Shown in pieces: positions 17,425 to 27,617 of a stretch of DNA of 64,000 nt (positions within the stretch are counted from its first letter, which is position 1; each line of letters starts with the position of its first letter). The notes beneath the pieces were generated by a model. The model saw only the letters and a list, made by a program, of their open reading frames with translations. It searched no databases and had not been told where the DNA came from. The stretch is from Lachnospiraceae bacterium. GTDB lineage: Bacteria > Bacillota > Clostridia > Lachnospirales > Lachnospiraceae. The translations under genes and the position numbers were made by a program. The stretch lies in the NCBI GenBank assembly GCA_016283575.1, contig JAEEND010000025.1, forward strand, positions 124,001 to 188,000. The letters are read 5' to 3'.

Positions 17425-18453
17425 ATGGATTTAGACGAGCGTAAGATTAAAATTTTACAGGCAATAGTCCGTAACTACATGGAAACAGGCGAACCCGTGG
17501 GAAGCCGCACCATTTCTAAGTACACGGATTTAAATCTAAGTTCCGCCACCATCAGAAACGAAATGGCGGATCTTGAGGAGATGGGCTATATAGTGCAGCC
17601 CCATACATCTGCAGGTCGTATTCCTTCCGACAAGGGCTACAGAGTATATGTAGACAAGATGTTAGAAGAAAAGGACAAAGAAGTGGCGGAAATGAAAGAG
17701 ATCCTTCTTGAAAAAGAAGATAAGATCGATACCCTTCTTAAGCAGGTTGCGAAAGTGCTGGCAGTAAATACCAATTATGCCACCATGATAAGCGCTCCCC
17801 AGTATCATCGGAACAAGCTTAAATTTATCCAGTTATCAAGGGTTGATGAGAATCACCTTCTTGCGGTTATAGTAACGGAAGGTAATGTGATAAAGAATCA
17901 CATGATTGACGTTGACACCATCCTTGATGACGAAACAATGTTAAAGCTTAACATACTTCTTAACACCCACATGAACGGCCTTAGCATTGAAGAAATAAAT
18001 CTCGCCATGATAGCAGCCATGAAAAAAGCTGCCGGCGTCCACGGAGAAATCGTAAGTAACGTGATAGATGCCGTGGCAGAAGCAATCCACTCCGATGAAG
18101 ATTTGGAGATCTATACAAGCGGAGCCAACAATATTTTGAAGTATCCCGAACTTGCGGATAATGAACACGCCGGTTCTCTGATACATACATTTGAAGAAAA
18201 AGAACCTTTGAACGCTCTTGCTCTTACAGGGCTTAGGGAAACCGATAACAACATCAAAGTTTATATCGGTGAAGAAACTCCCGTTGAGGGCCTGCAGGAT
18301 TGCAGTGTGGTAACAGCCACCTACGAGCTGGAAGAAGGCATGAAGGGAACCATCGGTATCGTGGGACCTAAGCGTATGGATTACGATAAAGTGGTGGGAA
18401 CCCTGAAAAACATGATGAATCAGTTAGATACATTATATAAGAAAGGAAATTAG
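17425..18453 (+). CDS. hrcA: Heat-inducible transcription repressor HrcA
   Basis: Represses the class I heat-shock genes by binding CIRCE, which is intact 26 nt upstream of its own start. The 342-residue protein has the N-terminal winged helix (ILQAIVRNYMETGEPVGSRT, LSSATIRNEMADLEEMGY, HTSAGRIPSDKGYRVYVD) and the C-terminal GAF-like domain including YIGEETPVEGLQDCSVVTA. GroEL normally keeps HrcA active; no groEL is present in this window. It is 2 nt before grpE. Confidence 0.98.
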   Translation: MDLDERKIKILQAIVRNYMETGEPVGSRTISKYTDLNLSSATIRNEMADLEEMGYIVQPHTSAGRIPSDKGYRVYVDKMLEEKDKEVAEMKEILLEKEDKIDTLLKQVAKVLAVNTNYATMISAPQYHRNKLKFIQLSRVDENHLLAVIVTEGNVIKNHMIDVDTILDDETMLKLNILLNTHMNGLSIEEINLAMIAAMKKAAGVHGEIVSNVIDAVAEAIHSDEDLEIYTSGANNILKYPELADNEHAGSLIHTFEEKEPLNALALTGLRETDNNIKVYIGEETPVEGLQDCSVVTATYELEEGMKGTIGIVGPKRMDYDKVVGTLKNMMNQLDTLYKKGN

Positions 18454-18455
18454 AC

Positions 18456-19055
18456 GTGGCAGAAGAGAAAGATTTAAAAGATGCCGCAGAGAATACCGAA
18501 GTCGATAACATCGAATTAGAGAACACCGATGCGACAGAGGAAGCGGAACAAGAGGAATGTAAAGTTTCCGAAGATAAGAAAGACAAGAAGAAAAAAGAAA
18601 AGCCGGACAAAAAATACGAGGAACTGAAGGAAAAGATAAAAGAGCTTGAAGACATTAAACTTCGTCAGATGGCAGAATTCCAGAACTTCAGAACCAGAAG
18701 CGAAAAAGAAAAAGCTCAGATGTTTGATATGGGAGCAAAAAGCGTGATCGAGAAAATCCTTCCCGTAGTTGACAATTTTGAGCGAGGCCTGGCGGCTGTT
18801 CCTGAGGATGAGAAAGATTCAGCATTTGTAAACGGCATGAATCTTGTATACAAGCAGCTCATGGATGAGTTCGACAAAATGGGCGTAAAAGCAATTGAAG
18901 CAGTAGATCAGGAATTTAATCCCGACCTTCATAATGCGGTAATGCAGGTGGAAGCAGAGGATAAAGAATCCGGAACCATCGTAGCGGAACTTCAAAAAGG
19001 ATATACCTACCATGATTCAGTGGTAAGACACAGCATGGTATCTGTAGCACAGTAA
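18456..19055 (+). CDS. grpE: Nucleotide exchange factor GrpE
   Basis: Releases ADP from DnaK to drive the chaperone cycle. It has 199 residues: an acidic and lysine-rich N-terminal tail of about 50 residues, a long helix (KKYEELKEKIKELEDIKLRQ), the conserved AEFQNFRTRSEKEK, then the beta domain with FNPDLHNAVMQVE and GYTYHDSVVRHSMVSVA. The start is a GTG at 18456, two nt after hrcA, with AAAGGAAA upstream. Confidence 0.97.
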   Translation: MAEEKDLKDAAENTEVDNIELENTDATEEAEQEECKVSEDKKDKKKKEKPDKKYEELKEKIKELEDIKLRQMAEFQNFRTRSEKEKAQMFDMGAKSVIEKILPVVDNFERGLAAVPEDEKDSAFVNGMNLVYKQLMDEFDKMGVKAIEAVDQEFNPDLHNAVMQVEAEDKESGTIVAELQKGYTYHDSVVRHSMVSVAQ

Positions 19056-20948
<1,893 letters not shown>

Positions 20949-20969
20949 AATAAACAGAAATACAAGTAA

Positions 20970-20994
20970 GTCGGGTAGCCTTAGACTACCCGAC
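20970..20994 (+). terminator. Hairpin between dnaK and dnaJ
   Basis: GTCGGGTAG and CTACCCGAC form a perfect 9-bp stem with a 7-nt loop. No U-tract follows, so this is more likely an RNA stability or processing structure that sets the DnaK to DnaJ ratio than a full terminator. Confidence 0.6.
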
Positions 20995-21013
20995 CTACGT
21001 TTAGGTAATAAAA

Positions 21014-22177
21014 ATGGCAGAACAAAAACGCGATTATTATGAAGTCCTTGGAGTGTCAAAAGACGCAGACCAGGAGACTATTAAAAAAGCATACAGAGCT
21101 CTTGCTAAAAAATATCATCCTGACATGAATCCCGACGATAAGAATGCTGAAGCCAAATTCAAAGAGGCCAGCGAAGCTTATGCGGTGCTTAGTGATGAGG
21201 ATAAGAGAAGACAGTACGACCAGTTTGGTCACGCAGCCTTTGATGGCGCGGGCGGAGCCGGTGGTTTCGGCGGATTCGATTTCGGTGGTGCCGATTTCTC
21301 TGATATTTTCGGTGATATTTTCGGTGACTTTTTCGGTGGCGGTGCAAGAAGCCGCGGACGTGGCAACGGCCCCATGAAGGGTGCCAACATACGTACCAGC
21401 GTGCGCATCACATTTGAAGAAGCAGTATTCGGTGTTGAAAAAGAATTAGAGCTTACATTAAAAGACGAATGTAAGACCTGTCATGGAACCGGCGCAAAGC
21501 CCGGAACCAATCCCGTGACATGTACAAAGTGCGGTGGTAAAGGCCAGGTTGTATTTACCACTCAGTCCTTCTTCGGAACAGTAAGAAATGTTCAGAGCTG
21601 TCCTGATTGTCACGGACAGGGTAAGATTGTTAAAGAAAAATGTCCCGATTGCGGTGGTTCAGGATATACGGCATCCAGGAAGAAGATCATGGTATCCATT
21701 CCTGCAGGTATTGATAATGGCCAGAGCGTAAGAATCCGTGAAAAAGGCGAACCTGGTGTTAACGGTGGAGGAAGAGGCGACCTTCTTGTAGAAGTAATCG
21801 TATCAAGCCATCCCATCTTCAGACGTCAGGATATTAACATTTATTCCACAGTGCCCATTTCATTTGCAGTGGCTGCTCTTGGTGGCGAAGTGCTTATTGA
21901 TACCCTTGACGGACGCATTGCCTATGAAGTAAAACCCGGTACTCAGACGGATACGAGGATCAAGCTTAAAGGAAAGGGTGTGCCTTCCACGAGATACAAG
22001 GACATCCGCGGCGATCACTATGTAACTCTGGTGGTACAGACACCTGAAAAGCTTTCTCATGAAGCAAAAGAACTTCTTCGTCAGTTTGATGCAGCCACAG
22101 AAGATTCTCTTAACGCTGTTAAGAGAGCAGAGGCTGCAAAACAGGATGATGATAAGAAAAAGAAATTTTGGAAGTAA
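21014..22177 (+). CDS. dnaJ: Chaperone protein DnaJ (Hsp40)
   Basis: Stimulates DnaK ATPase and delivers substrates. It is a full type I DnaJ of 387 residues: J domain with the HPD motif in YHPDMNPDD, a Gly/Phe-rich linker (about 75-120), four CxxCxGxG zinc repeats ([32 protein letters not shown]) and C-terminal beta domains. No strong ribosome site is visible before the ATG (TTTAGGTAATAAAA), so translation may be moderate. Confidence 0.98.
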   Translation: MAEQKRDYYEVLGVSKDADQETIKKAYRALAKKYHPDMNPDDKNAEAKFKEASEAYAVLSDEDKRRQYDQFGHAAFDGAGGAGGFGGFDFGGADFSDIFGDIFGDFFGGGARSRGRGNGPMKGANIRTSVRITFEEAVFGVEKELELTLKDECKTCHGTGAKPGTNPVTCTKCGGKGQVVFTTQSFFGTVRNVQSCPDCHGQGKIVKEKCPDCGGSGYTASRKKIMVSIPAGIDNGQSVRIREKGEPGVNGGGRGDLLVEVIVSSHPIFRRQDINIYSTVPISFAVAALGGEVLIDTLDGRIAYEVKPGTQTDTRIKLKGKGVPSTRYKDIRGDHYVTLVVQTPEKLSHEAKELLRQFDAATEDSLNAVKRAEAAKQDDDKKKKFWK

Positions 22178-22181
22178 ATAA

Positions 22182-23561
22182 ATGAAAAAATTTATCGGCG
22201 ACAAAGCATTTTATAAATCAGTGTTAGCCATTGCCATACCGATAATGATCCAAAACGGTATCACCAATTTTGTTGGATTACTCGACAACATAATGGTGGG
22301 GCAGGTGGGTACGGAACCCATGTCCGGAGTAGCCATAGTAAATACAATTCTTTTTGTATTTTACCTGGCAATTTTCGGAGCTATATCCGGCCCCGGTATT
22401 TTCACCGCCCAATATGCCGGACAAAAGAACCAAGAAGGAATAAGAGACACCTTCAGATTTAAGATACTGATCGTAGCCGTAATAACCCTCCTTGGTATTC
22501 TTTTATTAACGGTATTTGACGATGAACTGATTCTTTTATTTTTACACGAGAACGGAGAAACAGCATTAAGTCTTGAAAACACTCTGAACTACGGTAAGGC
22601 ATATCTGCACGTTATGCTGATCGGCATGATACCAAACGGTATTACTCAGGCTTATGCAGGTACACTTCGTGAAACCGGTGAGACCAAGATACCAATGTAT
22701 GCCAGTGTCATAGCTGTGTTCGTTAATCTTGTGCTTAATTACATATTGATATTCGGACACTTCGGATTTCCTGCACTGGGAGTCGTAGGTGCCGCTGTTG
22801 CAACTGTTATTTCACGATTTGTGGAAATAGCGATAGTTGTGGGCTGGACCCATATGCATCTTGACAGGTATCCATACGCGGTTTCACTTTATAAGTCCTT
22901 TAAGATTCCCGGGAATCTTGCAGGAAAGATACTTGTTAAAGGAACACCGCTTTTCTTAAATGAGTTTTTGTGGTCCCTTGCCATGTCATCACTTACTCAG
23001 TGTTATTCTGTGCGAGGACTTGAGGTGGTGGCGGCCTTTAATATTTCAAACACCATTACCAATCTCTTTAATGTAGTCATGATCTCCATGGGCTCTGTTG
23101 TAGCCATTATGATTGGTCAGATATTAGGCTCCGGCAACATGGAAGAGGTAGTGGATACTGACAATAAGCTTATTGCGTTTTCATTGTTTCTTTGCAGTGT
23201 AATGGCAGGAATACTTATTGTGGCAGCACCTCTTTTCCCTATGCTCTACGATACAACGGATGAAATCAGGGCTCTGGCGGTAAGACTTATGCGTATTGCG
23301 GCGGCATTTATGCCTCTGGCATCCTATATGAATACAGCATATTTTACGTTAAGATCAGGAGGAAAGACCTTTGTGACATTCCTGTTTGACTCAGTATTTG
23401 TCTGGGTAGTTTCCTTCCCGGTGGCTTTTTACATAAGCCGTTTTACCGGAATTCCGATTGAACCGATGTACACTATTGTCCTGGCAGTGGACTTTATCAA
23501 AGTAATAATTGGCTACATATTAGTAAAAAAGAAAATCTGGATTCAGGATTTGGTAGCGTAA
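22182..23561 (+). CDS. MATE family efflux transporter
   Basis: A full-length 459-residue MATE transporter with twelve hydrophobic segments in two homologous halves. It starts MKKFIGDKAFYKSVLAIAIP and contains ITNFVGLLDNIMVGQVGTEP and the second-half counterpart ISNTITNLFNVVMISMGSVV. It begins 4 nt after dnaJ with little ribosome-site signal, so it may be coupled to dnaJ and share heat-shock control by read-through. The substrate is unknown. It is not a close copy of the partial MATE gene at the left edge. Confidence 0.93.
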   Translation: MKKFIGDKAFYKSVLAIAIPIMIQNGITNFVGLLDNIMVGQVGTEPMSGVAIVNTILFVFYLAIFGAISGPGIFTAQYAGQKNQEGIRDTFRFKILIVAVITLLGILLLTVFDDELILLFLHENGETALSLENTLNYGKAYLHVMLIGMIPNGITQAYAGTLRETGETKIPMYASVIAVFVNLVLNYILIFGHFGFPALGVVGAAVATVISRFVEIAIVVGWTHMHLDRYPYAVSLYKSFKIPGNLAGKILVKGTPLFLNEFLWSLAMSSLTQCYSVRGLEVVAAFNISNTITNLFNVVMISMGSVVAIMIGQILGSGNMEEVVDTDNKLIAFSLFLCSVMAGILIVAAPLFPMLYDTTDEIRALAVRLMRIAAAFMPLASYMNTAYFTLRSGGKTFVTFLFDSVFVWVVSFPVAFYISRFTGIPIEPMYTIVLAVDFIKVIIGYILVKKKIWIQDLVA

Positions 23562-23588
23562 AGTATATAAGAGAAACGAAATGAAAAC

Positions 23589-23634
23589 CAGGTGACAGAG
23601 TTGTTAATTTACAATTCTGTCACTTGTTTTTTTT
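23589..23634 (+). terminator. Terminator of the heat-shock operon and MATE gene
   Basis: CAGGTGACAGAGTTGT pairs with ACAATTCTGTCACTTG (two G-U pairs) around TAATTT, followed by eight T. A strong intrinsic terminator marking the left border of the accessory block. Confidence 0.9.
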
Positions 23635-23700
23635 ATGCTCAAAAATTAAAATAAACATGTAACACGCAGCTTGTTTTACTAGATTACGGGGTTATGGTTT

Positions 23701-24252
23701 ATGGCAGGTATAGGTGAGAAAATCGTTGCTTTAAGACAGCAGAAGAATATATCGCAAACAGATTTGGCCACAGCGCTTAACGTTTCGGCTTCAACAATGT
23801 GTCGTTGGGAAAAAAATAGTAGGAAACCTTCTACAGAAGACATAAAGCGCATGGCAGATTTCTTTGATGTGTCGATTGATTTTTTTAAAGATAAGCCGGA
23901 GAGCTTTATAAATAAATGCAAAAAAATCTTAATTGGTGTGCTTCCCATATTTTTTTGCTTAGTTGCAGTTTTCTTGTATTTATTTCTCCGACCTCCCTAT
24001 ACGCGTGTTGACAGCACCTTTGTTATAGATGAAAATGGCTGCTCGAATTATCAGGAGTATTACTTGTCAAGGGAAAGATGGGACGAGAAAAAAGCATCGC
24101 ATTTCGCTGAAGACAGGCGCGGTTATTTAATTGAGCATTCATCATATATGGATGCGGATTTTATCGATTTCTATTTCTATGAAAGTAGGGAAGATTATTT
24201 AGAAAAAAATTGTATTATGCTCATGGGGTATTACATAGAGGAGAGTGACTGA
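23701..24252 (+). CDS. XRE-family HTH regulator with a membrane segment and outer domain
   Basis: A 183-residue protein. Residues 1-65 are an XRE/Cro helix-turn-helix (GEKIVALRQQKNISQTDLAT, VSASTMCRWEKNSRKPSTED). A single hydrophobic helix, ILIGVLPIFFCLVAVFLYLF (about 80-100), follows, and the last 80 residues should lie outside the cell if the HTH is inside. This is a one-component membrane sensor layout. The outer part, rich in Tyr, Glu and Asp, matches nothing I know. It is monocistronic with its own terminator, next to two small secreted protein genes that it could control. Direct sensing of secreted product is an inference. Confidence 0.82.
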   Translation: MAGIGEKIVALRQQKNISQTDLATALNVSASTMCRWEKNSRKPSTEDIKRMADFFDVSIDFFKDKPESFINKCKKILIGVLPIFFCLVAVFLYLFLRPPYTRVDSTFVIDENGCSNYQEYYLSRERWDEKKASHFAEDRRGYLIEHSSYMDADFIDFYFYESREDYLEKNCIMLMGYYIEESD

Positions 24253-24287
24253 CGTGCGTGTCAGTCGTTCTTCTCTTTTTAAATTGT
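24237..24287 (+). terminator. Terminator after the XRE-TM gene
   Basis: GAGGAGAGTGACTGAC pairs (with several G-U pairs) with GTCAGTCGTTCTTCTC around GTGCGT, then TTTTT. It separates the regulator from the next gene. Confidence 0.8.
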
Positions 24288-24299
24288 ATATATGTGAAA

Positions 24300-24355
24300 T
24301 GTCAATAAATTTCCAGTAATGTCAATTGCTATTTAGCGAAAACGTTTTGTATATT
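24300..24355 (+). promoter_or_regulatory. Promoter with TGTCAAT direct-repeat element, copy 1
   Basis: TGTCAAT occurs at 24300-24306 and 24320-24326, 20 bp apart start to start. Directly after it lie a -35-like TTGCTA (24326-24331) and a -10-like TATATT (24350-24355), spacer 18. The 29-nt block 24300-24328 recurs with two changes before the next secreted-protein gene. Direct repeats about two helical turns apart against the -35 box are the usual site layout for a dimeric activator. Confidence 0.7.
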
Positions 24356-24418
24356 TATGGTAATCAAGTTGATTTAAATGCACTTTATTGATAATGGTCT
24401 TGGTAAGAAAGGAGAAAT

Positions 24419-24763
24419 ATGAAAAGTTTTTTAACGGGTATAATTATGGTAAATCTATTGGTGTCAAATCTGTCTACTACTCCAGAAATGTATTTGTATA
24501 GCGAGTATTCTATTCAAGAAGGCTATTATGAAGTATACGAGAATATTGATTTCACGAGCGTCGATGCGTTTAATAAGGCTGATAGTATCTTTGCGTCGTT
24601 CACAGTTATATATGAGACAAATGTAGTTCCGGCAACAAAAAAGTACTTTACAAAGAAATACGATGGGACACTGTATGGGGGTGAATTGACGCTATATTCA
24701 TATAAAACCATTGGCGGCAAGACTAGCGCTGAGTATAGAGGAAACCTATACAGGTTAGAATGA
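24419..24763 (+). CDS. Small secreted protein of unknown function
   Basis: A 114-residue protein with an N-terminal hydrophobic segment (FLTGIIMVNLLVSNLS), a probable signal peptide. The remainder is rich in Tyr, Thr and beta-type segments (YDGTLYGGELTLYSYK, SAEYRGNLYRLE) and has no cysteine. No family recognised. AAAGGAG precedes the ATG. It is monocistronic: a short hairpin follows, and its promoter shares the TGTCAAT direct-repeat element with the next gene. By context it is a co-regulated secreted factor of the ABC transporter block; whether toxin, signal or immunity factor cannot be told. Confidence 0.7.
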   Translation: MKSFLTGIIMVNLLVSNLSTTPEMYLYSEYSIQEGYYEVYENIDFTSVDAFNKADSIFASFTVIYETNVVPATKKYFTKKYDGTLYGGELTLYSYKTIGGKTSAEYRGNLYRLE

Positions 24764-24779
24764 CCCGGTCATTTTTATC
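24759..24779 (+). terminator. Short terminator-like hairpin
   Basis: AATGAC and GTCATT with loop CCG, then TTTAT. It overlaps the stop codon of the small secreted protein gene and separates it from the second copy of the repeat promoter. Confidence 0.5.
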
Positions 24780-24791
24780 ATTTCCGATACT

Positions 24792-24846
24792 TGTCAATAA
24801 ATTTCCGCTAATGTCAATTGATTTTGCTGAAACTCCTTTGCATAGT
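24792..24846 (+). promoter_or_regulatory. Promoter with TGTCAAT direct-repeat element, copy 2
   Basis: TGTCAAT at 24792-24798 and 24812-24818, again 20 bp apart, inside a 29-nt block identical to copy 1 except for two bases in the middle. A -35 TTGATT (24818-24823) overlaps the second repeat, and CATAGT (24841-24846) stands 17 nt further on. Similarity to copy 1 continues into the spacer. It drives the second secreted-protein gene and probably the whole transporter operon. Confidence 0.7.
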
Positions 24847-24904
24847 TTAAAGCAGATAATGGAATCGCTTTATTGCAAATGATCCTATTGAAGGAGGGAA
24901 AATA

Positions 24905-25324
24905 ATGAAAACTAGCAAGATTCGATTAGCGGCACTGATTTTGTCGATGGTAATGACACTCGGGGTTGGAATATCAGCTTCCGCAGAAGTGTGGGGAAAA
25001 GCAATTTACATTTATCCCAACTATGTATGGACGGCAGATTATGATAATTTAGATTCACGCACAGGAAACTATTCCAGCGTGTATGCACGGTGTCTGTCGC
25101 TTTTTCCTACATCAGGGAATGAGACTTACAAAAAGATTAAGTGTAGGGTGACAAATAGTTACGACCTAATAATCAGCAACACATATACACTTAACAAGAC
25201 CTCTAATAGCTGGACTACCATTCCGCTTTATGAGGGCTATTTATCAGCAAACACAGTAGGATTTGAATTTTGTGGAAACTCTGTGAATGATGCCAATGCT
25301 ACTGTATGTTACTCAGGTAGATAA
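24905..25324 (+). CDS. Small secreted protein heading the ABC transporter operon
   Basis: A 139-residue preprotein with a clear Sec signal peptide (KIRLAALILSMVMTLGVGIS, cleavage expected after ASA, about residue 27). The mature part of about 112 residues begins EVWGKAIYIYPNYVW, has four cysteines and alternating beta-like segments, and ends FEFCGNSVNDANATVCYSGR. No family match that I can assert. The overall design (Sec leader, small beta protein, ABC-2 transporter behind it) resembles lactococcin-972-type bacteriocin operons, but sequence identity to that family is not evident. GAAGGAGGG gives a strong ribosome site, and the first permease follows after 12 nt. Confidence 0.75.
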   Translation: MKTSKIRLAALILSMVMTLGVGISASAEVWGKAIYIYPNYVWTADYDNLDSRTGNYSSVYARCLSLFPTSGNETYKKIKCRVTNSYDLIISNTYTLNKTSNSWTTIPLYEGYLSANTVGFEFCGNSVNDANATVCYSGR

Positions 25325-25336
25325 AAGAGGTTTGAT

Positions 25337-26194
25337 ATGGGCAATTTAGTTGCTAAAGAAGTAAAACTATTATTTCGGCAGAGGAGCTCAATGCTCACTG
25401 AGTGCATTCTTTTGTTATTAATAATGGGAAATTATATAAAGAACATTTTTATATATAGTGGCACCGAATTGTCCAGAATGTATTACCCTATGAAGCTTAT
25501 ATTGCTTAGCTTGGATAATTTAAATGATAGAGCAGATTTTACGGTACTATTTATTTTTTTATTCCCAATTCTTACTGTATTACCATGCGGATTTAGTTAC
25601 ATAAATGAGCATAACTCTGGAGTTGAGTCTTTGGTAAGAATAAGAACTGGCGGGAAAAAGCATATGTACGTAAAACTGCTGTCAGCTTTTGTTGGTACGT
25701 TTGCGATATTTGCGATTCCATTAATTATAGATATTACATTTACAGGATTGACTTTTCCCATTAATGCAAAAGGTGATTTGCTCAATTACAGCATTTATAG
25801 CAGCGATTACTTATCCGTCATAAATAAATACTGGTTTTCTGACTTGTTTTATAAGAATACATTGTTATATACAATCATTTTCTCTTTGGTATTATCAATG
25901 TTTGCGGGAATACTAGGTTCTTTTACGGTTGCTTTGTCATATGCCTTTCCTTTGAAATATAGAGTTTTCTTGGTGCTCCCGGTTTATTTTATTATGAACT
26001 TAACAATAGCACTTGATGGGGATTGGAAGCGAGACAACATAAGCCTCGCTTGGTACGAGAACTGTATGTTGTTTGGTGAATATGAAAAAAACGGCACGTT
26101 CGTATTGATGTTTCTGGTTTGTATATTTGTATTAATAGGTTTGTTTGTTTTCATTGGCAATCAGAGGAGAAAAAAGGGGCGTGTTCAAGTCTAA
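25337..26194 (+). CDS. ABC-2-type permease subunit 1
   Basis: A 285-residue membrane protein with about six hydrophobic segments, starting MGNLVAKEVKLLFRQRSS, a usual opening of ABC-2 permeases, and containing FLFPILTVLPCGFSYINEH followed by a charged loop SGVESLVRIRTGGKKHMY and further helices. It pairs with the next gene and the ATPase to form an ABC transporter, of the kind used for peptide or antibiotic export or self-protection. The end overlaps the next start by 14 nt. Base composition is visibly richer in A/T than in the flanking housekeeping genes. Confidence 0.78.
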   Translation: MGNLVAKEVKLLFRQRSSMLTECILLLLIMGNYIKNIFIYSGTELSRMYYPMKLILLSLDNLNDRADFTVLFIFLFPILTVLPCGFSYINEHNSGVESLVRIRTGGKKHMYVKLLSAFVGTFAIFAIPLIIDITFTGLTFPINAKGDLLNYSIYSSDYLSVINKYWFSDLFYKNTLLYTIIFSLVLSMFAGILGSFTVALSYAFPLKYRVFLVLPVYFIMNLTIALDGDWKRDNISLAWYENCMLFGEYEKNGTFVLMFLVCIFVLIGLFVFIGNQRRKKGRVQV

Positions 26195-26984
26195 AAGAAT
26201 TCTTATGATGATTAGCGTTATTTCGGGACTATATAAATACTATGGATTTATTCAGCAGGAGCATAGCATTGATAGTTTCACTGTTTCAATCTTACAACTT
26301 AGTGGTGCGAGAGGAATATTAGGGTTTATAGGAACCCCTAATGAAATAATCCGCCTTTTAACATTAATGTTGCCGGAATTATGTTTGATTTTTTTACTGG
26401 GTCGATCGTTATATGCCTCGTTTTGTACCGGTAGTGTCTATGTGCTTAGTCGATTTTATAAAAGGAAGGCCTGGTTCTTGAAGGAAATATCTAAAATAGC
26501 ATTATCTACCTTTTTTTATTTTTTAATATCGACCTTAACTATTTGCGGTATGACTGTTGGAATTAAACATATGGTTCCGGACAAAACAGGTATTATTGTC
26601 ATGCTTTTGCATATATTTATTTATTCTTTGTGGTTCTTTTCACTTGTGATGATTTTTGCTGTTGCTGCTATTAAACGAGGGAGTAGCGAGTCTATGTTAT
26701 ATACACTGTTATATTACGGAGGATTATTGGTGTCTTTTTCTTTTTTTGCGGGCAAGCCGGAAAAAAACGTATTTCTTGAGATTAATCCGATAAGTCGAAC
26801 TTTTTTAAACTGGTATGATATTCCTGGGATAATGGAAAAGATTGTAAATAGGCACTATATAGTAAGAATGGATTATTCCTGCATTTACATGGTTATTTAT
26901 ACCGCCGTTGTTGTAATTATCTGCGAAACATTAATTTGTAGGAATGACTTGATAATAAATGATAAAGAAGTAGGTACAATGTAG
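26181..26984 (+). CDS. ABC-2-type permease subunit 2
   Basis: A 267-residue membrane protein with about six hydrophobic segments (for example LMLPELCLIFLLGRSLYASF and IALSTFFYFLISTLTICGMT). The start is taken as the GTG at 26181 with AGGAGA about ten nt upstream; a TTG at 26145 is in frame but lies deep in the preceding gene and has no ribosome site. It is a second, divergent permease, so the transporter is probably a heterodimer with one shared ATPase. The stop is followed immediately by the ATPase ATG. Confidence 0.72.
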   Translation: MFKSKRILMMISVISGLYKYYGFIQQEHSIDSFTVSILQLSGARGILGFIGTPNEIIRLLTLMLPELCLIFLLGRSLYASFCTGSVYVLSRFYKRKAWFLKEISKIALSTFFYFLISTLTICGMTVGIKHMVPDKTGIIVMLLHIFIYSLWFFSLVMIFAVAAIKRGSSESMLYTLLYYGGLLVSFSFFAGKPEKNVFLEINPISRTFLNWYDIPGIMEKIVNRHYIVRMDYSCIYMVIYTAVVVIICETLICRNDLIINDKEVGTM

Positions 26985-27617
26985 ATGAAACTTATTGTTA
27001 ACCATATAAGTAAAGTACTTAAAAACAAGAAAATATTGGATGACATCTCTATGGAGTTAGAAAACGGAAAAGTATATGGCCTTTGCGGCGAAAATGGTTC
27101 CGGAAAAACTATGCTACTACGGGCGCTTTCGGGGTTGATAAAAGTAGATAATGGCCATATTGCTATAGATGAAATGAAACTGGGTAAGGATATTTCTGTG
27201 TTGCCAAGTCTGGGACTAATCATAGAGAATGCGGGACTGTATCCAGGTTTAACAGGATACGAGAATTTGCGATATCTTGCAGGGATAAAGAACATAATAG
27301 GGCAAGATGAAATAAAAAATGCTATTAGAAGCGTGGGCTTAAATCCGGACGATAGAAGAACTTATATGAAATATTCACTTGGCATGAAACAGAGACTATT
27401 AATTGCGCAGGCAATTATGGAAAAACCTGAGGTGTTATTGCTGGATGAGCCCACAAATGGTCTGGATAATCAGGGTGTAGAATTAATCAGGAAATTAATA
27501 CTGCGAGAAAGGGATCGAGGAGCATTGATTGTCATTACCAGTCATAATAAAGAAGATATTGATTTGTTGGCTGATGAACGATTTGTAATCGAAGAGGGAA
27601 AACTGAAGAAACTATGA
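26985..27617 (+). CDS. ABC transporter ATP-binding protein
   Basis: A compact 210-residue ATPase: Walker A GENGSGKT (about 35-42), signature YSLGMKQR, Walker B VLLLDEPTNGLD, and the switch histidine in VITSHNKED. It is of the short type that powers ABC-2 permeases, including BcrA- and lantibiotic-protection-like transporters. It begins directly after the TAG of the second permease and overlaps the next gene in ATGA, so the five genes from 24905 to 28270 behave as one operon. Confidence 0.9.
   Translation: MKLIVNHISKVLKNKKILDDISMELENGKVYGLCGENGSGKTMLLRALSGLIKVDNGHIAIDEMKLGKDISVLPSLGLIIENAGLYPGLTGYENLRYLAGIKNIIGQDEIKNAIRSVGLNPDDRRTYMKYSLGMKQRLLIAQAIMEKPEVLLLDEPTNGLDNQGVELIRKLILRERDRGALIVITSHNKEDIDLLADERFVIEEGKLKKL

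Noticed and set aside
24905-25324. Firm assignment of the secreted protein to the lactococcin-972 family
   Set aside because: Operon layout and size are similar, but I could not align conserved residues. A profile search against that family would decide.
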